DNA of 64,000 bases from contig NC_067487.1 of NCBI RefSeq assembly GCF_947179515.1, forward strand, positions 38,640,266 to 38,704,265, given 5' to 3'. The position numbers and the translations under genes were made by a program. Below, one piece after another: positions 44,445 through 57,129 of the stretch. The DNA comes from Apodemus sylvaticus (Eukaryota; Chordata; Mammalia; Rodentia; Muridae). The notes beneath the pieces are model-generated. The model was not told where the DNA came from, ran no database searches, and was given only the letters and a program-made list of their open reading frames with translations. How positions within the stretch are numbered: position 1 is the first letter of the stretch; each line of letters begins with the position of its first letter.

Positions 44445-44612
44445 TGTTAAATGTTTTATTTATTTTTAATTAAAATATTATTTAACCGTTTCCCCCTCCC
44501 TTCTCTCTCTCCAGTGTACTCCAATTCCCTCTCAAATTCATGGCCTCTTATTAAATTATTATAGCTATATACATATATACATACATACATATATACATTA
44601 TATATTGTGTGT
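44445..44612 (-). mobile_element. Old L1 3' tip and AT-rich microsatellite
   Basis: Oligo-T/AT-rich start, tttccccctccc and ctctctccagtgtactccaattccctc (antisense 3' UTR words). Then a (TA)n/(CATA)n tract at about 44564-44612. Confidence 0.5.
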
Positions 44613-44639
44613 GTATATCTATACAACCTGATGAATCAT

Positions 44640-44790
44640 TTTTTATCGCCGAGCACTAATTTGATAATATAGTCTCCCTATGGTGTCCAGGTTGGCTTCA
44701 AGCTTCTGTGTATCTTAGGATTGCTTTAAACTCATGATCCTTCTGCTTTAGTTTCCAAGTTCAGTGATCTACATAGGCCAATACCCCATT
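44640..44790 (-). repeat. Old B1-like SINE
   Basis: Worn reverse B1/7SL-type words: gtctccctatggtgtccaggttggcttcaag, aaactcatgatccttctgctttagtttcc. Low similarity. Confidence 0.45.
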
Positions 44791-45084
44791 TAGTGTTTTC
44801 TATTTCTAAACTAAAAGAACGTAGTAAAAATTTAAATATGTCCATGGTCTTGCCATGTTTGCTCAAAGGCTGTTTCTGCCCTTGTAAATCTCATGCCAGT
44901 GTTACCTTTATTTGCTTTGTTTATATTAGGCTCTTTGGTATATTTCCAAATATATCATTCTGTCTCTGATCTCTTTTAGATCTCTCTATATTCTATCCCT
45001 TTAACTTAGATCTAGTTTCCTGACCACTTTGATGTACAAACTCCACTTATGCCTACTTATATATTGAGTCTATATGAAGTTTTG

Positions 45085-45240
45085 GGGACACACACTACAG
45101 CACCCTTGTGGGTCATAGGAACAGTGTGTGGAATTGGTTTTCTGCATCATTACATGGATTGTGAGTATTGAATTCAGGTCATCAGGCTTATATTACTGGG
45201 CAGCAAGGACCCTTAGCCACTGAATCAGTTCATGCTCCCT
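45085..45240 (-). repeat. B3/B2-type SINE relic
   Basis: Reverse-complement: gtgtgtggaattggttttctgcatcat, attgaattcaggtcatcaggctt, gccactgaatcagttcatg. Such words mark B3-like SINEs. Confidence 0.55.
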
Positions 45241-45244
45241 TTCG

Positions 45245-47362
45245 TTTAGTTTTTTGTTTTGTTTTGTTTGTTGTTTTGGTTTTTCTTCCTTTCAGGTCTT
45301 GAAGGTCATTTCCTTTTAGAAATGTAAGAATCTCTTAGTTCAGATTATATGCCTTACTGATGTTTACTTATTTAAAGTAAACTTATTTAAGATGTTTATT
45401 TATCCCTATATTCAGGTGTATCTCCAAGGTTTGTTGAGGATGAGACATTTGTAAGTGAGTAAAGAAAGTTATTAAGAGACTCAGATAGCTACTGACAATT
45501 TCTGGTTTTTTTTATTTTGTTGTTGTTTATCATCTGAATGGTTGCTTGCTTCTATGTCCCATTGATAATCACCATGAAATCACTTCCTCAGCTTGGTGTA
45601 ATCTTGACCCAGCACCTCTAGTCACCTTTTCTGTCAGGAAGAGTACCACTGCTTTTTGTTCATAACACTTTTGCTCATTTCTGTCTTACTGGATTCTCCA
45701 ACAAACTCTGCCAAACCCAAGTGATTTCCATAATATCTCCCAAAGAAACACAATAAAGAAAATCTGAGGCATGGATGATTTGGCTAGACCTCCATTAGCC
45801 TTCCATGAGCTAATGATGTCCTTGACAAATGCTGGGCCAGACGGACAAGACAGCTACTCTGAGAAGAGAGAGATGAACCTGAGAGGCAGTTCCATACTTT
45901 GTAATAAAAGGTCCTTTTATGATCTGGAATTAGTAATTATAATACCAACCAGGAGATGACTATATATCAATTATATCCATAAAAAATAGTTGGGATGGTT
46001 TTCAAAATACCAATTTATATTAGAAAGCTTTCTGAATAAAAGAAAACCATGTGGTTGGCAGCTAGTGCCCTTCTGGTCTTCTTCAGCAGTGACAGATTGG
46101 TTCTTCCAGTCATAGAGTGGTGTCTGTTATCTTCCAGCATTTTAGCCAAAAGCAGACAACCCTTGGCCAAGGTCACACCTCTATCAGGGCAGCCTGTTCG
46201 GAAGGTTTGTTTAGCTTTCCCCGTGTGGACGTGTTTAATCCACTTGGTTGAGCTGTAGATCCTATGAGAAGATACCTCTCCTGCCACTGACATACACAAC
46301 TCTGCTTTCTGTTTTGCCTTCTAATGGTTTACCACGTTTTCATAAGCACTTCATTACACAAGACTGGTTTCTGAGAAGGGTTGGACATTGGCCCTCCTTA
46401 GTTATCACACAACCTTTACATTCTGCTTAATATCCATATCTTGATAGTTTCCTGATACATTTTAAGTAAAAATAATTGAATATTGAAGGATAAATGATAT
46501 TTTTTTTCAGATTTCATTAAAAAATCGGGCTTTTGTTTGCTCAGGCCTTTACTTTCCCTCAGCCTGGTTCATCCACGTTACATTAAAAAAACAAATGAAT
46601 AACAAACAAACAACAAACAAACAAACAACAGCCTGTGAACCAATCAAACAACAAACAAAAAAACAAAAACAACACATAAACCAGGTATTAAGATGTAGTG
46701 AAAAACACATTAAAGTCTGGCTAGCTATACAGTCATTTTCTATATAATAATTTTTTATTTATCTTTCTATGCATCTGCCCTTAGCAAAACCATTGAGATT
46801 CAGAACGTAAGTGCATAAAAGCCTAATATGTCTCAAGGTCTGGCCAGACTGCTGTATTTTGACAGTTTTTTTTTTAAAAAAACATTTCTACACAGCGTAC
46901 TTTCCTCTTTGTTATGTTTACATCCTTTACAAATTGGCAGTCAATTTAGGACTAATTAGACTAATGTTTCTTAATTAGAATACTTGATTAATAACAAAAA
47001 CTCATATTCATACTCTCCATGTAACAGGAAGCCTAGAGCACTGTGGTCACATTTCATCCCAAAGTGCTCAGCAGTGAAATAAAATCTTATGGGGGACGGC
47101 CACTCATGCCAGCCCACTGGGCCGTCTTTGACGTTTTATGACCGTGACCCATTTCTGTGGCTGTGGGAATTGCTTTAGTTTGTCGGTGGGTGGCATGGTG
47201 AGTTTGCTTCCCACTCGCTTGATGGGAGGGAAGAAGCTGAGCGAACCAAGACCATTAAAGTAGGACCGAATAACTAATTAAACATAGATATTAATGACTT
47301 GGGAGAGGAGGTAAAAAGTGGCTATAAACATTCAAATAGAAGACTAGATTAGGAATGGAAGT
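45245..47362. other. Unassigned stretch with (CAAA)n tract
   Basis: No gene supported. A (CAAA)n-rich tract lies at 46592-46670. Opposing ORFs at 46015-46299 (-) and 46049-46258 (+) overlap and lack motifs. The segment 47094-47230 is richer in CpG than its surroundings. Confidence 0.4.
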
Positions 47363-47365
47363 GAG

Positions 47366-47530
47366 GTTAGTGAGATGGCGCAATGGAAACAGACACTTGC
47401 TGTTGAGCCTGATGACCTCAGTTTGACCTTTGGAGACCATGGCGGAAAGGGGAAACAGAGCCCTGAAGTTTGTCCTTTGGTTAACAACCCCCCCCACCAC
47501 CACCATCACCACCACACACACATACACAAA
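47366..47530 (+). repeat. B3-type SINE with C-rich/(CAC)n tail
   Basis: Plus-strand SINE: gttagtgagatggcgcaatgg (degenerate A box region), cttgctgttgagcctgatgacctcagtttgacc (B box region), and a tail of CCCCCC and CAC repeats at 47485-47530. Confidence 0.7.
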
Positions 47531-47534
47531 TAGG

Positions 47535-48805
47535 TAAAAATAAGTTAAGAATGGCAGGAACTAGCAGGAAGAACAAGATTATAAACATCTCAGTTCTGCA
47601 TTTCCTGGGTCCACCCTCCATATTTCTGGCATGGTTCTGTCCTTGCTGCCCCTGCAGTCAATGCTGGAGATATCCATGGAAACAGATCATTGATGGCCTT
47701 AGGCAGGTGCTGGCAAAGGAGCAGACAGAGGAAAGCCAAAATAGTACTGGCAATTGGACCTGTGCGGTGGCAAGCTAAGCCAGTTTTCTTGCTTGTATTT
47801 GAAATGGTTATTTCAGTAGATTGGGGGTGAAAGTATTGCTTGACTGAGTTATGTTTCCAACTACTCTGCTTGAGAAAATCTTGACTTTTAAGTAAGAGAT
47901 TGCCTGGAACAATATAACTTTATAGTTGTATTGATAGCAGGATTAGCAGCATTATCTGTGGGGAATGTAGCTTTATTCGTTTTCTCAAAAGATCACCTCC
48001 ATACCCAAATTGTTGTGAATGACCAGACTTCTATTTTCTGCATTTATTTATATAATGAAGTGAAAATCATATACTTCTCTCCTGTGTACTTCTACCTGAT
48101 GCAAGGCTCTGCACAGTTAAGATATTTCTGCTACGTCTCAACAGAAGCAAGAGAAACCAGGGAGGGGAGGCAGGATGTGGATGCATAGTTAACAGTGTCT
48201 AGAAGTCAGAACATCTGCCTAGATTCCAACCCTACTGTGGAATCAGTGTAAGTATACATTCCTTGATCTTTCAAATTTAAAGAATAAAAACTATTTGAAG
48301 ATGGGAGGAATTAGTGGCTGGCAGTAGATCACTATGGTCTGCAAATCTGGCTTACTGATAATTATTTTATGCCTGTAGGAGACAGAATTTGGATGCACAC
48401 TGACTGGTTTCGCTTCCACTTCTGTCACTTGTTAATTGCAATGGAAATCCATGGTTTAACACTAATTCACCCAACATGTATATGACCATGTCTCAGCTTT
48501 CTGGCTGAGTTCATCATCTTTGAAATAAACAACCGTACAGCTATATTGATTTATTTACAGTTGAAATTGGTTTTTGTACATATTCATAAATTTAATTTGG
48601 GCTTTAGGTATTTTTGTTGGACCCAAAAATAGTCTTTCAGGCTAAGGGAGACAAAGTTGTTTTAGGATTTAAGTGTGAGTAATGAAAGCCACCAATTTCT
48701 ACTGTATTACTCATGTCTAAAATACAATACCACCTAAAAATAGATCATATAAAAATCCAGTGATTATATTACAAAAAGCATTTTAAGGGATATCAAAGAT
48801 TAAAT
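47535..48805. other. Unassigned non-coding stretch
   Basis: No gene or repeat recognised; ORFs at 47551-47778 and 47931-48188 have no domain. Confidence 0.4.
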
Positions 48806-48808
48806 AAC

Positions 48809-49348
48809 TATACCCAGAGGATTCCCTGGCATACAATAAGGACACATGCTCCACTATGTTCATAGCAGCCTTATTTATAATAGCCAGAACCTGAAAAGAA
48901 CCCAGATGTCCCTCAATGGAGGAATAGATACAGAAAATGTGGTACATTTACACAATGGAATACTACTCAGCAATTAAAAACAATGAATTCATGAAATTCA
49001 TAGGCAAATGGTTGGAACTGGAAAATATCATACTGAGTGAGGTAATCCAATCACAAAAGAATACACATGGAATGCACTCACCGATAAGTGGATATTAGCT
49101 CAGAAGCTCGGAATACCCAAGACACAATTCACATATCAAATCATCCCCAAGAAGAAGGAAAGAGAGGGCCCGGTTCTGTAAGGTTTGATGCAGCATTGTA
49201 GGGGAGTACCAGGACAGAGGAGTGGGAGGGGGTTGATTGGGAAACTGGTGGAGGGAAGAGGACTTATAGGACTTAGGGGGAGGAGGGAACCAGGAAAGGG
49301 AAAATCATTTGGAATGTAAACGAAGAATATAGAAAATTTAAAAAAAAG
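48809..49348 (+). mobile_element. 5'-truncated L1 3' end
   Basis: Last ORF2 codons (the YTQRIP/ IQKMWY region, with mutations), then 3' UTR with G-rich purine tract and an A-rich tail. No convincing target duplication. Confidence 0.85.
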
Positions 49349-49349
49349 A

Positions 49350-50224
49350 CTATCAGAAAGTAGAGGGAGTGGTGCTGGGAGTGGAATTTACAGACACCTA
49401 AGTACTCTCATGCTACAAACTGTAAAAACCAAAGGACAAAAACCCCAACTAAATTATAATGCATTTATGTAAGTGTCAGAAATTGCTGCATATGATGGGA
49501 GAACCTCAAATAAAATAATAATTTAATCAAAAGAGATAGCTCTATTTCATACCAAAGAAGTTTTGACTAGGGAGTTTCCCACTCTTTGGGGCAAATATTT
49601 AATGTGCTATTAGAGTACCAGGATCCTTTATTCTTACTCTATGTCTTTAAGACTTGCAACAACTAGACCCAGTCTGAACTACCTCATGGTCCAGGGTGCC
49701 TACTGAGTTACAGGCACCACATCCAAGTATTAAGTTTTAAGCAAGAAGAAGGGAACTAGAAAAGTTACTTGTCCTTCCTATCTAAACAGACTTCAGAAAT
49801 CTCGTGGTACACACACTGCACACATGTGCATCTGTCTTTTATTTTTGCCTACAACTGAATCATGTGATTATATCCTATAAGATGTAGGGTTGGTTGAGAA
49901 GAACGGTGCCTTTCTGGGTAGCAATTTACACCTCTAAACATATTTGACAAGGACTGATAGTCTCTGTTGTAGACAGGGAAGAAAGAAATGGACAATGTCT
50001 TCACTGGCAATTTTACAGAAAATTCAGTATACCTTTCATAGAAATGCATTATCAGAAGCAAGAGCACAAAGTCTTGTGTTCATAAAATATTGGTGCATGT
50101 TCATTGCATTGATTTAGGTCTCAGAGAGTGAAGGTCACAGCTCCAGACAACTTAATAGACATTTCACAGCAGGGACCAACCAAAAAATGTAAATATATTA
50201 AATATGAAATTGAGAAAATGTAAA
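49350..50224. other. Unassigned non-coding stretch
   Basis: No gene or repeat recognised. Confidence 0.4.
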
Positions 50225-50228
50225 ATAA

Positions 50229-51456
50229 TGGTTTTTTTTTAAAATTTTTTATTGGTTCTTTTCACATTGTGCACCACAATCCCACTCATCTCTCCTCCCC
50301 ATACCCAGACTCCATTCTTAAATCCTTTCCCTGAACAGAAAAAGAGTCTTGTTGTGGAAGCTGTCACAGTGTGTCACAGTATTCCCTTTTGTGCACACTT
50401 CTTGGTTTGCAAATGTTCATTGTAATGACTCCTTGGTAGGGTACAAGGCCTCTGGCTTCTGTTACTCTATCAATACTGGAACCTTGCTAGGACTCCTCTT
50501 TCTGTTGTTGCCTTGTGTCATGGAGATTCTATAGTTTTGAATCAGTGGCACTGGACACTCCAGCAGTTCATTGATGGGGTAGATGTTAGAGTGGATTAAT
50601 TCAAATCCTCAAACCTGCTCTAGAGAGCTATCTGAGCTGGTCAGCTTCTTGCTTCTCCCACTATCACTCCCTCAGGGCTGACTCACCTGGTAACCTCCTT
50701 AACCAGGACCAGCTCTTCCCTGCTGCACAGGTGGGGTATAGGGCTTGCTCTCTCTAGTGTTTCAACTGGTAAGGGACATGGCCAATTCTCCCACTCTCAT
50801 GACCCCAGGGCCAGCTCTCCAGCCTGTCATAAATAATGAAGGTCAAGAAAAGCAAGGAGGTCATCTCTTCTTCTTCTGCACCACCATCCATCAAAAGGGG
50901 CAGGGCCAGCTCCCCTGCATTCACTCCCTTGGGGCTGGCTCACCTGCAAACCCCAAATCCAGAGCCACCAGCTCTACTCTTCTGTCCAGGCACGGTGCTG
51001 GGCCAGCTCTTCAAGAACTGTAGCAGATGAGGGTCAGGGAAAGCTCCTGGTCTCATGACCCCAGGTCCAGTTCTCCAACCTGTTATAGGCGGCAAGGGGC
51101 AAGGGTCAGGGAGGGCACCTCTCCCTCTCCCAAGCTTACTGATGGCAGACAAATCATGGGGCCAGTTCTGCCATGCTCACATCCTCTGGGCTGCAAACCC
51201 CATATCCAGGGCTAGCTCTACTGTGCTGCCCAGGTGAGGTGCAGGGCCTGTTCTTCCACGTGCTGCAGCAGGTGAGAGGCAGGGCCAGGTGTCCTGCTAT
51301 CATGATTCCAGAGCCAGGTCTCCCAGTTGCTGCAGGTGGTGAGGATTGAGGGAGAGTAGAGGAGGGTCTCTCCATCCATCCCTCCCTCCCTCCCTCCTTC
51401 TCACCCTCTCTCTGTCTCTCTGTCTGTCTCCCTCTCCCTCTCCCTCCCTCTCCCCC

Positions 51457-51524
<68 letters not shown>

Positions 51525-52430
51525 CATTACTCACTGTATGGTAGATAAGTGGTAGGGCCTGTTCTCCCAGTTTACGTCCTTGGTAATGGTGGCAGTGGGG
51601 GGAGGGGTGGCTCGCCTGCAACCCCCAAATATGAGCAGAGCATACTCTCCCAACTACTGCAGTTGGCTAGGGGTGGGGTCAGCTCTCCTGCTTTCATGCC
51701 TCAGGGCCAGCTATCCCATGATGCACAAATGAGGGGTGTAGGCAGTTCTGCACAGTCCTCAGACATCAACATGTCTGCCTGGTCTTTGGTGGTTACAGAC
51801 CTCTACTATTGCAGGACCATGAACCCAGACATAGGCTCTGGTGGCATCACAGGCCAGGACACCACCAAGTTTTCCAGGTGGCATTACTGGCTACTTACAT
51901 CAAGCCGTTCCTCACTACCCTTGAGTGAACAGTCTGCAGTTCTGCCTCTCTTCGCTGTGCCTACCTCCTTATATTTCTCTTTCTCTTCTGTTTCTCCACC
52001 ATCTACTTGCTCCTCTTCGTGGTGGTGCTTGGGACCTCTGAGTGTCTGGGGTTGATTTCAGGAGCGCCTTATCCTGCTTGTGCATTATTGAGCCACATAG
52101 GAGTAATCTTGGGCATGTGTTGGTCATCTCAGACTAGCTCCCTACCTGGGCCCCAGGGCACCAGTCTGGTGGTTGTACGGGGCTTGCTCCTTGTCTGCCT
52201 GGCCCACTCAGGTGGTCCCATGTAAGGGTCATCTGTATCAGGCTCACTTTCCCCAGTACCTGGCCCATGATCTAAGGCAGGGTTCTTTTGGTCTCTGACT
52301 TGCTCCAGGTCCTGGGAATCCATTCAGGCCTGAGAGGCACCAGACTGATGGTCATCTCAGGCTAGCTCCCTGTCTTGCCCTTGGCACTGGACTGGTGGTC
52401 ATCTCAGGTTCACCTCTTTTTCAGAGAATG
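50229..52430 (-). mobile_element. 2.2-kb antisense retroposon-like repeat, family unassigned
   Basis: Begins with oligo-T (50231-50253), like an inverted A-tail. Then come about 500 bp of ordinary sequence, then GC-richer sequence in which words like gggccagctctcc, caggtgaggtgcaggg and catgaccccagggccag recur many times (50700-51730). A (CT)n tract sits inside it at 51372-51521. It looks like a long LINE-type 3' UTR with internal degenerate repeats. No ORF is preserved. Confidence 0.5.
51372..51521. repeat. 150-bp polypyrimidine (CT)n tract
   Basis: CCCT, TCTG and then CT repeats, nearly pure pyrimidine; the last about 55 bp are perfect CT. It yields Arg-Glu repeats on the minus strand, an artefact. 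Confidence 0.95.
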
Positions 52431-52554
52431 GTAGGCTACTACTACTCATCATTTAGATGTTCTCTGAACACTGAACTTACACATAGCCTCTTTCCTCTCT
52501 GTCACCTACTGACACACATGTGACACAGCAGCCACATTTGTAATGTCTCTAGGG

Positions 52555-52592
52555 GCAGGGAATTAATTTTTATTTATTTCCATTTATTCCAT

Positions 52593-52625
<33 letters not shown>

Positions 52626-52800
52626 ATCCTAGTTGCAATCCTCCTTCCCCCTCTCCTTCCAGTCAAATCCCCTCCCCCATCATCCTCTCTCCTTCTCCTC
52701 AGAGAAATACCATTTTCATTTATGCTTGCTAACTTCTATCAGCCACAAAATACCTTTGCTGGCTTCTCTGAACTCAAACCCAGTCTATGAGGCCCCCTTG
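52555..52800 (-). mobile_element. L1/Lx 3' tip with (TTTA)n
   Basis: AT-rich tail with (TTTA)n at 52591-52624, then ttaacatcctagttgcaatcctccttccccctc and further antisense 3' UTR words. Confidence 0.6.
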
Positions 52801-52804
52801 TCCC

Positions 52805-54930
52805 TGACTACTTAGATATAGTCGGCATCTTTTCTTCTCAAATGTCAAACTCTCTCTGAGCTGTTTGGTAATAGTTTACTCTGAGTTTCACAGCCTAAAT
52901 GAACACTAGAGTTGTGGACCCACCCCATCTTCTGCATCCATCTATCCATCAGTTTTTCACCTCTGCTCATTACCTTATTGTCTTCTTCTTTTCCCTTCAT
53001 CTGTTCTTTCTTTTCTCCCTTAAAAAATGTCAACCTGTTTAAATCTGTTATTTTCATTGATCATGATTGGGAACTGTTACATCTGTTCCCTAGCTGTTAT
53101 TATATGCACTGGAGAGATGGTCATTTTCAGCTTTAAGAGCAAGCAGACAATATTTACCTATATCTTCATATTTTGTTGGAATCAATAGATTTTCATTTTA
53201 AGAAAACTGTCCTTTATGCATACAAGTCTGGATATTTCACCCACCAGGTTGTCTATGGTTAACTCCATATAGCTTTTCAAGTTTCTTAACAACCATCTCT
53301 TGAAGATTTACTGTATACCAAACAAGGAGGCAGATACTACAGATTGAATAAGACTCAGTCCCCACCCCCTGCCCCCACCCCTTTCAAGGAACATGTGGAA
53401 TATTTGGAGAAGCAGCCCATAAAATCCAGAAGTCACAATTAAAATAGTGGTTCAAAACAAAAACATATAAATGCCTTATGGCTTGTTCTCTGAAAGGGTT
53501 TGAAAGGAAATGTTCAGGCATAGATAAACAACGTAAGTACCTTGTCCCTAGTTTCTTAGTACCTATCTACATTGTAGTGAAAGACTTCTCAAACTGCTTT
53601 TCAAAAGAAAAGCAACAGTAAAAACCATTGATGATACTTCCGTGAATCCCATTAAAAAGCAATATTTTCTACTTTTTGAAAATTATTCTAATGCATTTTT
53701 GTCCCATATTCTAGATTCACTATATGGCACTCATTCAAAAATAGAGAATCACTTTGTAACAAGGTATTCCTTCCTTGATACTGATGACTAGTGTTTCATT
53801 TAAAATGTCATTTTAGAAGCAATAGTCAAATTCCTGGACTCAAAGACACAAAGGCAGCAGGATTTTCCACAAAATCATACAAATGCATACAAAAGATAAC
53901 TTTTTTCTTTAAATTTAGGAAGAGACAATTTCTTGAGTTTCTAACTAGTAGCCTAGGATGAGGAATAAATTACATAGTTTTGAGATATCCTTAGCTCTTC
54001 TCCAGCACGGATAAAGCATATTTTATTATTGTAATCTTGGGGACATGTGAAAGGAGGTGACCTCCTTTACCCTCAAAGATGGGATATATATTTCTGTATT
54101 TGAAATATTCACATATCCCGTGACCTCAACTAAGACCGTACGTTAATACAGAGAAAGCAGCTGAGAATTGAAGACAGTTTCACATTATTTTTATATCTGC
54201 TTACATTTTAACTTATTCAGAAATATCAACTTCAATCTGTGTGGAAAAGCAGATGCAGGAGTAGAATTCAGGGGTGGGGGAAGTCATTATTCGTATATGA
54301 CATGCAGGCTCCTGCTTCTCTGTCTTGATAGCAAAAGCAGCTTCCCAGAGCCTTTCAACTACTTTGAGTATAAGAAAAGAAGGCATAAAGTGGGAATGTG
54401 GTATGTAGCAAACAGAGGACTATGGGTACTTGCCATATTGCTAAAAAAATATGTAGCAATGAAGAGAAGGGACACATGCAAGGGAATCCTGACTTGACAG
54501 GATGGGAAATGATGGAGAAGTTGGAGACCCATACTCTAGAAGCGACCTAGACTTGTAAAAATGCTTGAAATTCAGCAAGAATAGACAACTTTAAAAGGGA
54601 AAATTTTAGTCTTCAACATACATGTTGAAATCAACAATCTATTTGTGTTTCAAATGTTTAAAGGGTTCATAACGGCACAGCATTAAAATGTCCCTTCATC
54701 CACTGTTCCCAGCCTTTTAATCACAACCCCAGAAGCATCTGACATTACAAGTTTCTTATGTGTTCTTCCAGACGTATTTTAAGGGTATAATATGACTATG
54801 CCTAATCTCTTACTTTCTTAATGTGCTAAAGGGGTTCTCAAGCCTGTGTCTGGTACATTCTGGAGGGTGCCCGCCAACTTCGTATCTCCTGAGGTTGCAT
54901 GTTTCCATTCTTTCTGCTGGGCCTCAAGGC
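52805..54930. other. Unassigned non-coding stretch
   Basis: No gene recognised. A B2/ID-like scrap (actggagagatggtcatttt) occurs near 53107. An ORF at 54168-54497 (109 codons) has no recognised motif. Confidence 0.4.
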
Positions 54931-54934
54931 TTCA

Positions 54935-55870
54935 GTCCTTTCCCCCCACCTAATACCTGATCATTCTCCCTTCTTACTCCCCCTTCCATGAACTTTCCCA
55001 CCCGGGTTCCTCCATTCCCCCCTCCATGTGATTGCTTTCTTCTCCCGCCTAAGTTGATTTGAGGCATCCTCACTTGATCTTTTTGAGTTCTGTGGACTGT
55101 ATCTTGGGTATTCTGTACTTTTGGGGGGGGGGCTAATATCCACTTATTAGTGAGTAAATACTATGCATTTCCTTTTGGGTCTGAGCTACCTCACTCAGGA
55201 TGGTATTTCCTAGTTCTATCCATTTGCAAGCAAAACTCAGGATGTCTTGTTCTTAAGAGATGAGTAGTATTCCATTGTGTAAATGAACCACATTTTCTAT
55301 ATCCATTCTTCTGTGGTTTTTTTCCAGCTTCTGGCTATCACAAACAAGGCTGCTATGAACATAGTAGAACATGTGCCCTGCGGCCTCACAGGGCATCATT
55401 TGGCTATATTCCCAAGACTGGTATTGCTGGGTCTTCAGGTAGATCTATTTCCAATTTTCTGAATAACCTACAGATTGATTTCCAGATTGGTTGTACCAGT
55501 TTGCAATCCCACCAGCAATGGAGGAGTGTTCCTCTTTCTCCACATCTTCACCAACATGTGTTGTTACCTGAGGTTTTGATCTTAGCCATTCTGATTGGTG
55601 TAAGGTGGAATCTCAGGGTCATTTTGAGTTGCATTTCTCTGATCACTAAAGACTTTAAATATTTCTTTAGGTGTTTCTCAACCATTTCAGATTCTTCAAC
55701 CTCAAATTTGAATTCTTTGTTTAGTTCTATACTCTATTTTTTTGGTTGGGTTGCTTAGGGTTTTTTTGGTGGTTATCTTCTTGAGTTCTTTATATATTTT
55801 GGATATTAGCCCTCTAGCAGATATGGGGTTAGTGAAGATTTTTTTCTCAATCTGTAGATTGCCAATTTGT
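54935..55870 (-). mobile_element. Older L1 (Lx-like) ORF2 C-terminus and 3' UTR
   Basis: Antisense: C-rich 3' UTR end, then ORF2 C-terminal sequence recognisable from the reversed IQKMW-type and Cys-rich segments (55270-55560) to the DRGLISKIYKELK region (about 55790). More diverged than the L1s at 36-42 kb. Confidence 0.82.
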
Positions 55871-55874
55871 TCGA

Positions 55875-55935
55875 TTGAAGAGTTGCAATGGCCCTGGTGC
55901 CTCTTCATGGCAATAAAACCCTAACTAAGAAACTG
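55875..55935 (+). mobile_element. Terminal scrap of an LTR-like repeat
   Basis: gcctcttcatggcaataaaaccctaactaaga matches the poly(A)-signal end of the LTR-like repeats seen elsewhere in the window. It is joined to the end of the L1 relic. Confidence 0.5.
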
Positions 55936-57125
55936 GTCGGACATTTAAATAGTGGAAGTGCCTTAGAGATATATTTTACAATTTGTTATAAAAGAGTTAT
56001 TGGATTACTTCATGATATTAGTTTTGAACTTTCAGGCAATTATTTTCAAAATTGAGTTGAAAAGAAAGGAGGTAGCCTTTGATCACTAAGTTATCGGCAT
56101 ATTCTGTCCCTCATTTACATGATAACTTGTCAAGGTGAAAAACTGGCTTATTTGTTTAGTGCTTAGAACATAATACTCTATAGATATGTGTTATCCAAAT
56201 GACCAAATGAATAAACTTATAAATAAATTATCCAGCTCATCAATAATTGATTTAATTCCCATATGTCATAGCAGTAGCAATTTCTACTTGAGCTTTGATG
56301 AAACTAGAGAGCTGGCATAATAAATCAGGTCTTAGAACAGTTCTTTCAACAATCCATGAGTCCAGTGCTGGCACTTGGTGGGTTTTCTAGGTTAAAGTTT
56401 AATGCAAACAAGTCACGGAATGTAAATTTGTTTTTTTCTATTTTTTCCATCTTCAATTTCTCTGCCTTGATCTTACAAAATAATCAACTATATATCATCT
56501 ATATATCTGGGGAGGACAAAACAAGAGATTCATCAATTGAAGTCATTTTAAGGCACAATGCTTTAGCTTCATAGATATGGTAAAATAAGTCACCATGAAC
56601 AAATAACAAATATTAAATAAAATAAAATCATAAAACAAATTCAATGTGTTTGTATTGCAGGGTTTAAAATGTATTAATTAATTGAACTTAAAAGATGTGT
56701 CAATAGGCTCAGCCAATATCCCAAGTAAACAAGCCAAACATTTACAGATTAAAATAAGCTTCTGAAGAGTTGTTAGCTAAGAATTATGGCTTCTGGGTAG
56801 GAATAAAAAAAAAACAATGTGCCTTGCTTTGTTATCAGGAGACTTCACATTTGACATTTTAGAAGCAAGAGAAGCAAATAGCTTAAAAAGGTGAAAAGCC
56901 AATTCACCATGATGGGTGACATTTGGAAGCAGATGTTATCATTTGCAATTTAAAATTCAGAAATGATAAAGTACAATCATAGGGTCTGACTGAAATGTAT
57001 GCACGTATCTGTGAAAAAAAAGATAGAGGGATTTGAATTTGAAATTCCACTCCTTCCCATCTCCACTTGTATTTTACAAATGTTTCTATGTTCTGCTCAC
57101 AGAAAACTGTGTCCACTTCAGTAAG
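55936..57125. other. Unassigned AT-rich stretch
   Basis: No gene or repeat recognised. Confidence 0.4.
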
Positions 57126-57129
57126 AAAA

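Noticed and set aside
46015..46299. Possible processed pseudogene on the minus strand
   Set aside because: A 94-codon frame with no recognised protein family, A-tail or TSD.
47094..47230. Possible CpG island or promoter
   Set aside because: Only a short, mildly CpG-richer stretch without first-exon features; too weak to call.
51300..51527. Arg-Glu repeat ORF on the minus strand
   Set aside because: Artefact of the (CT)n tract.
54168..54497. 109-codon ORF
   Set aside because: No motif recognised; composition like its surroundings.
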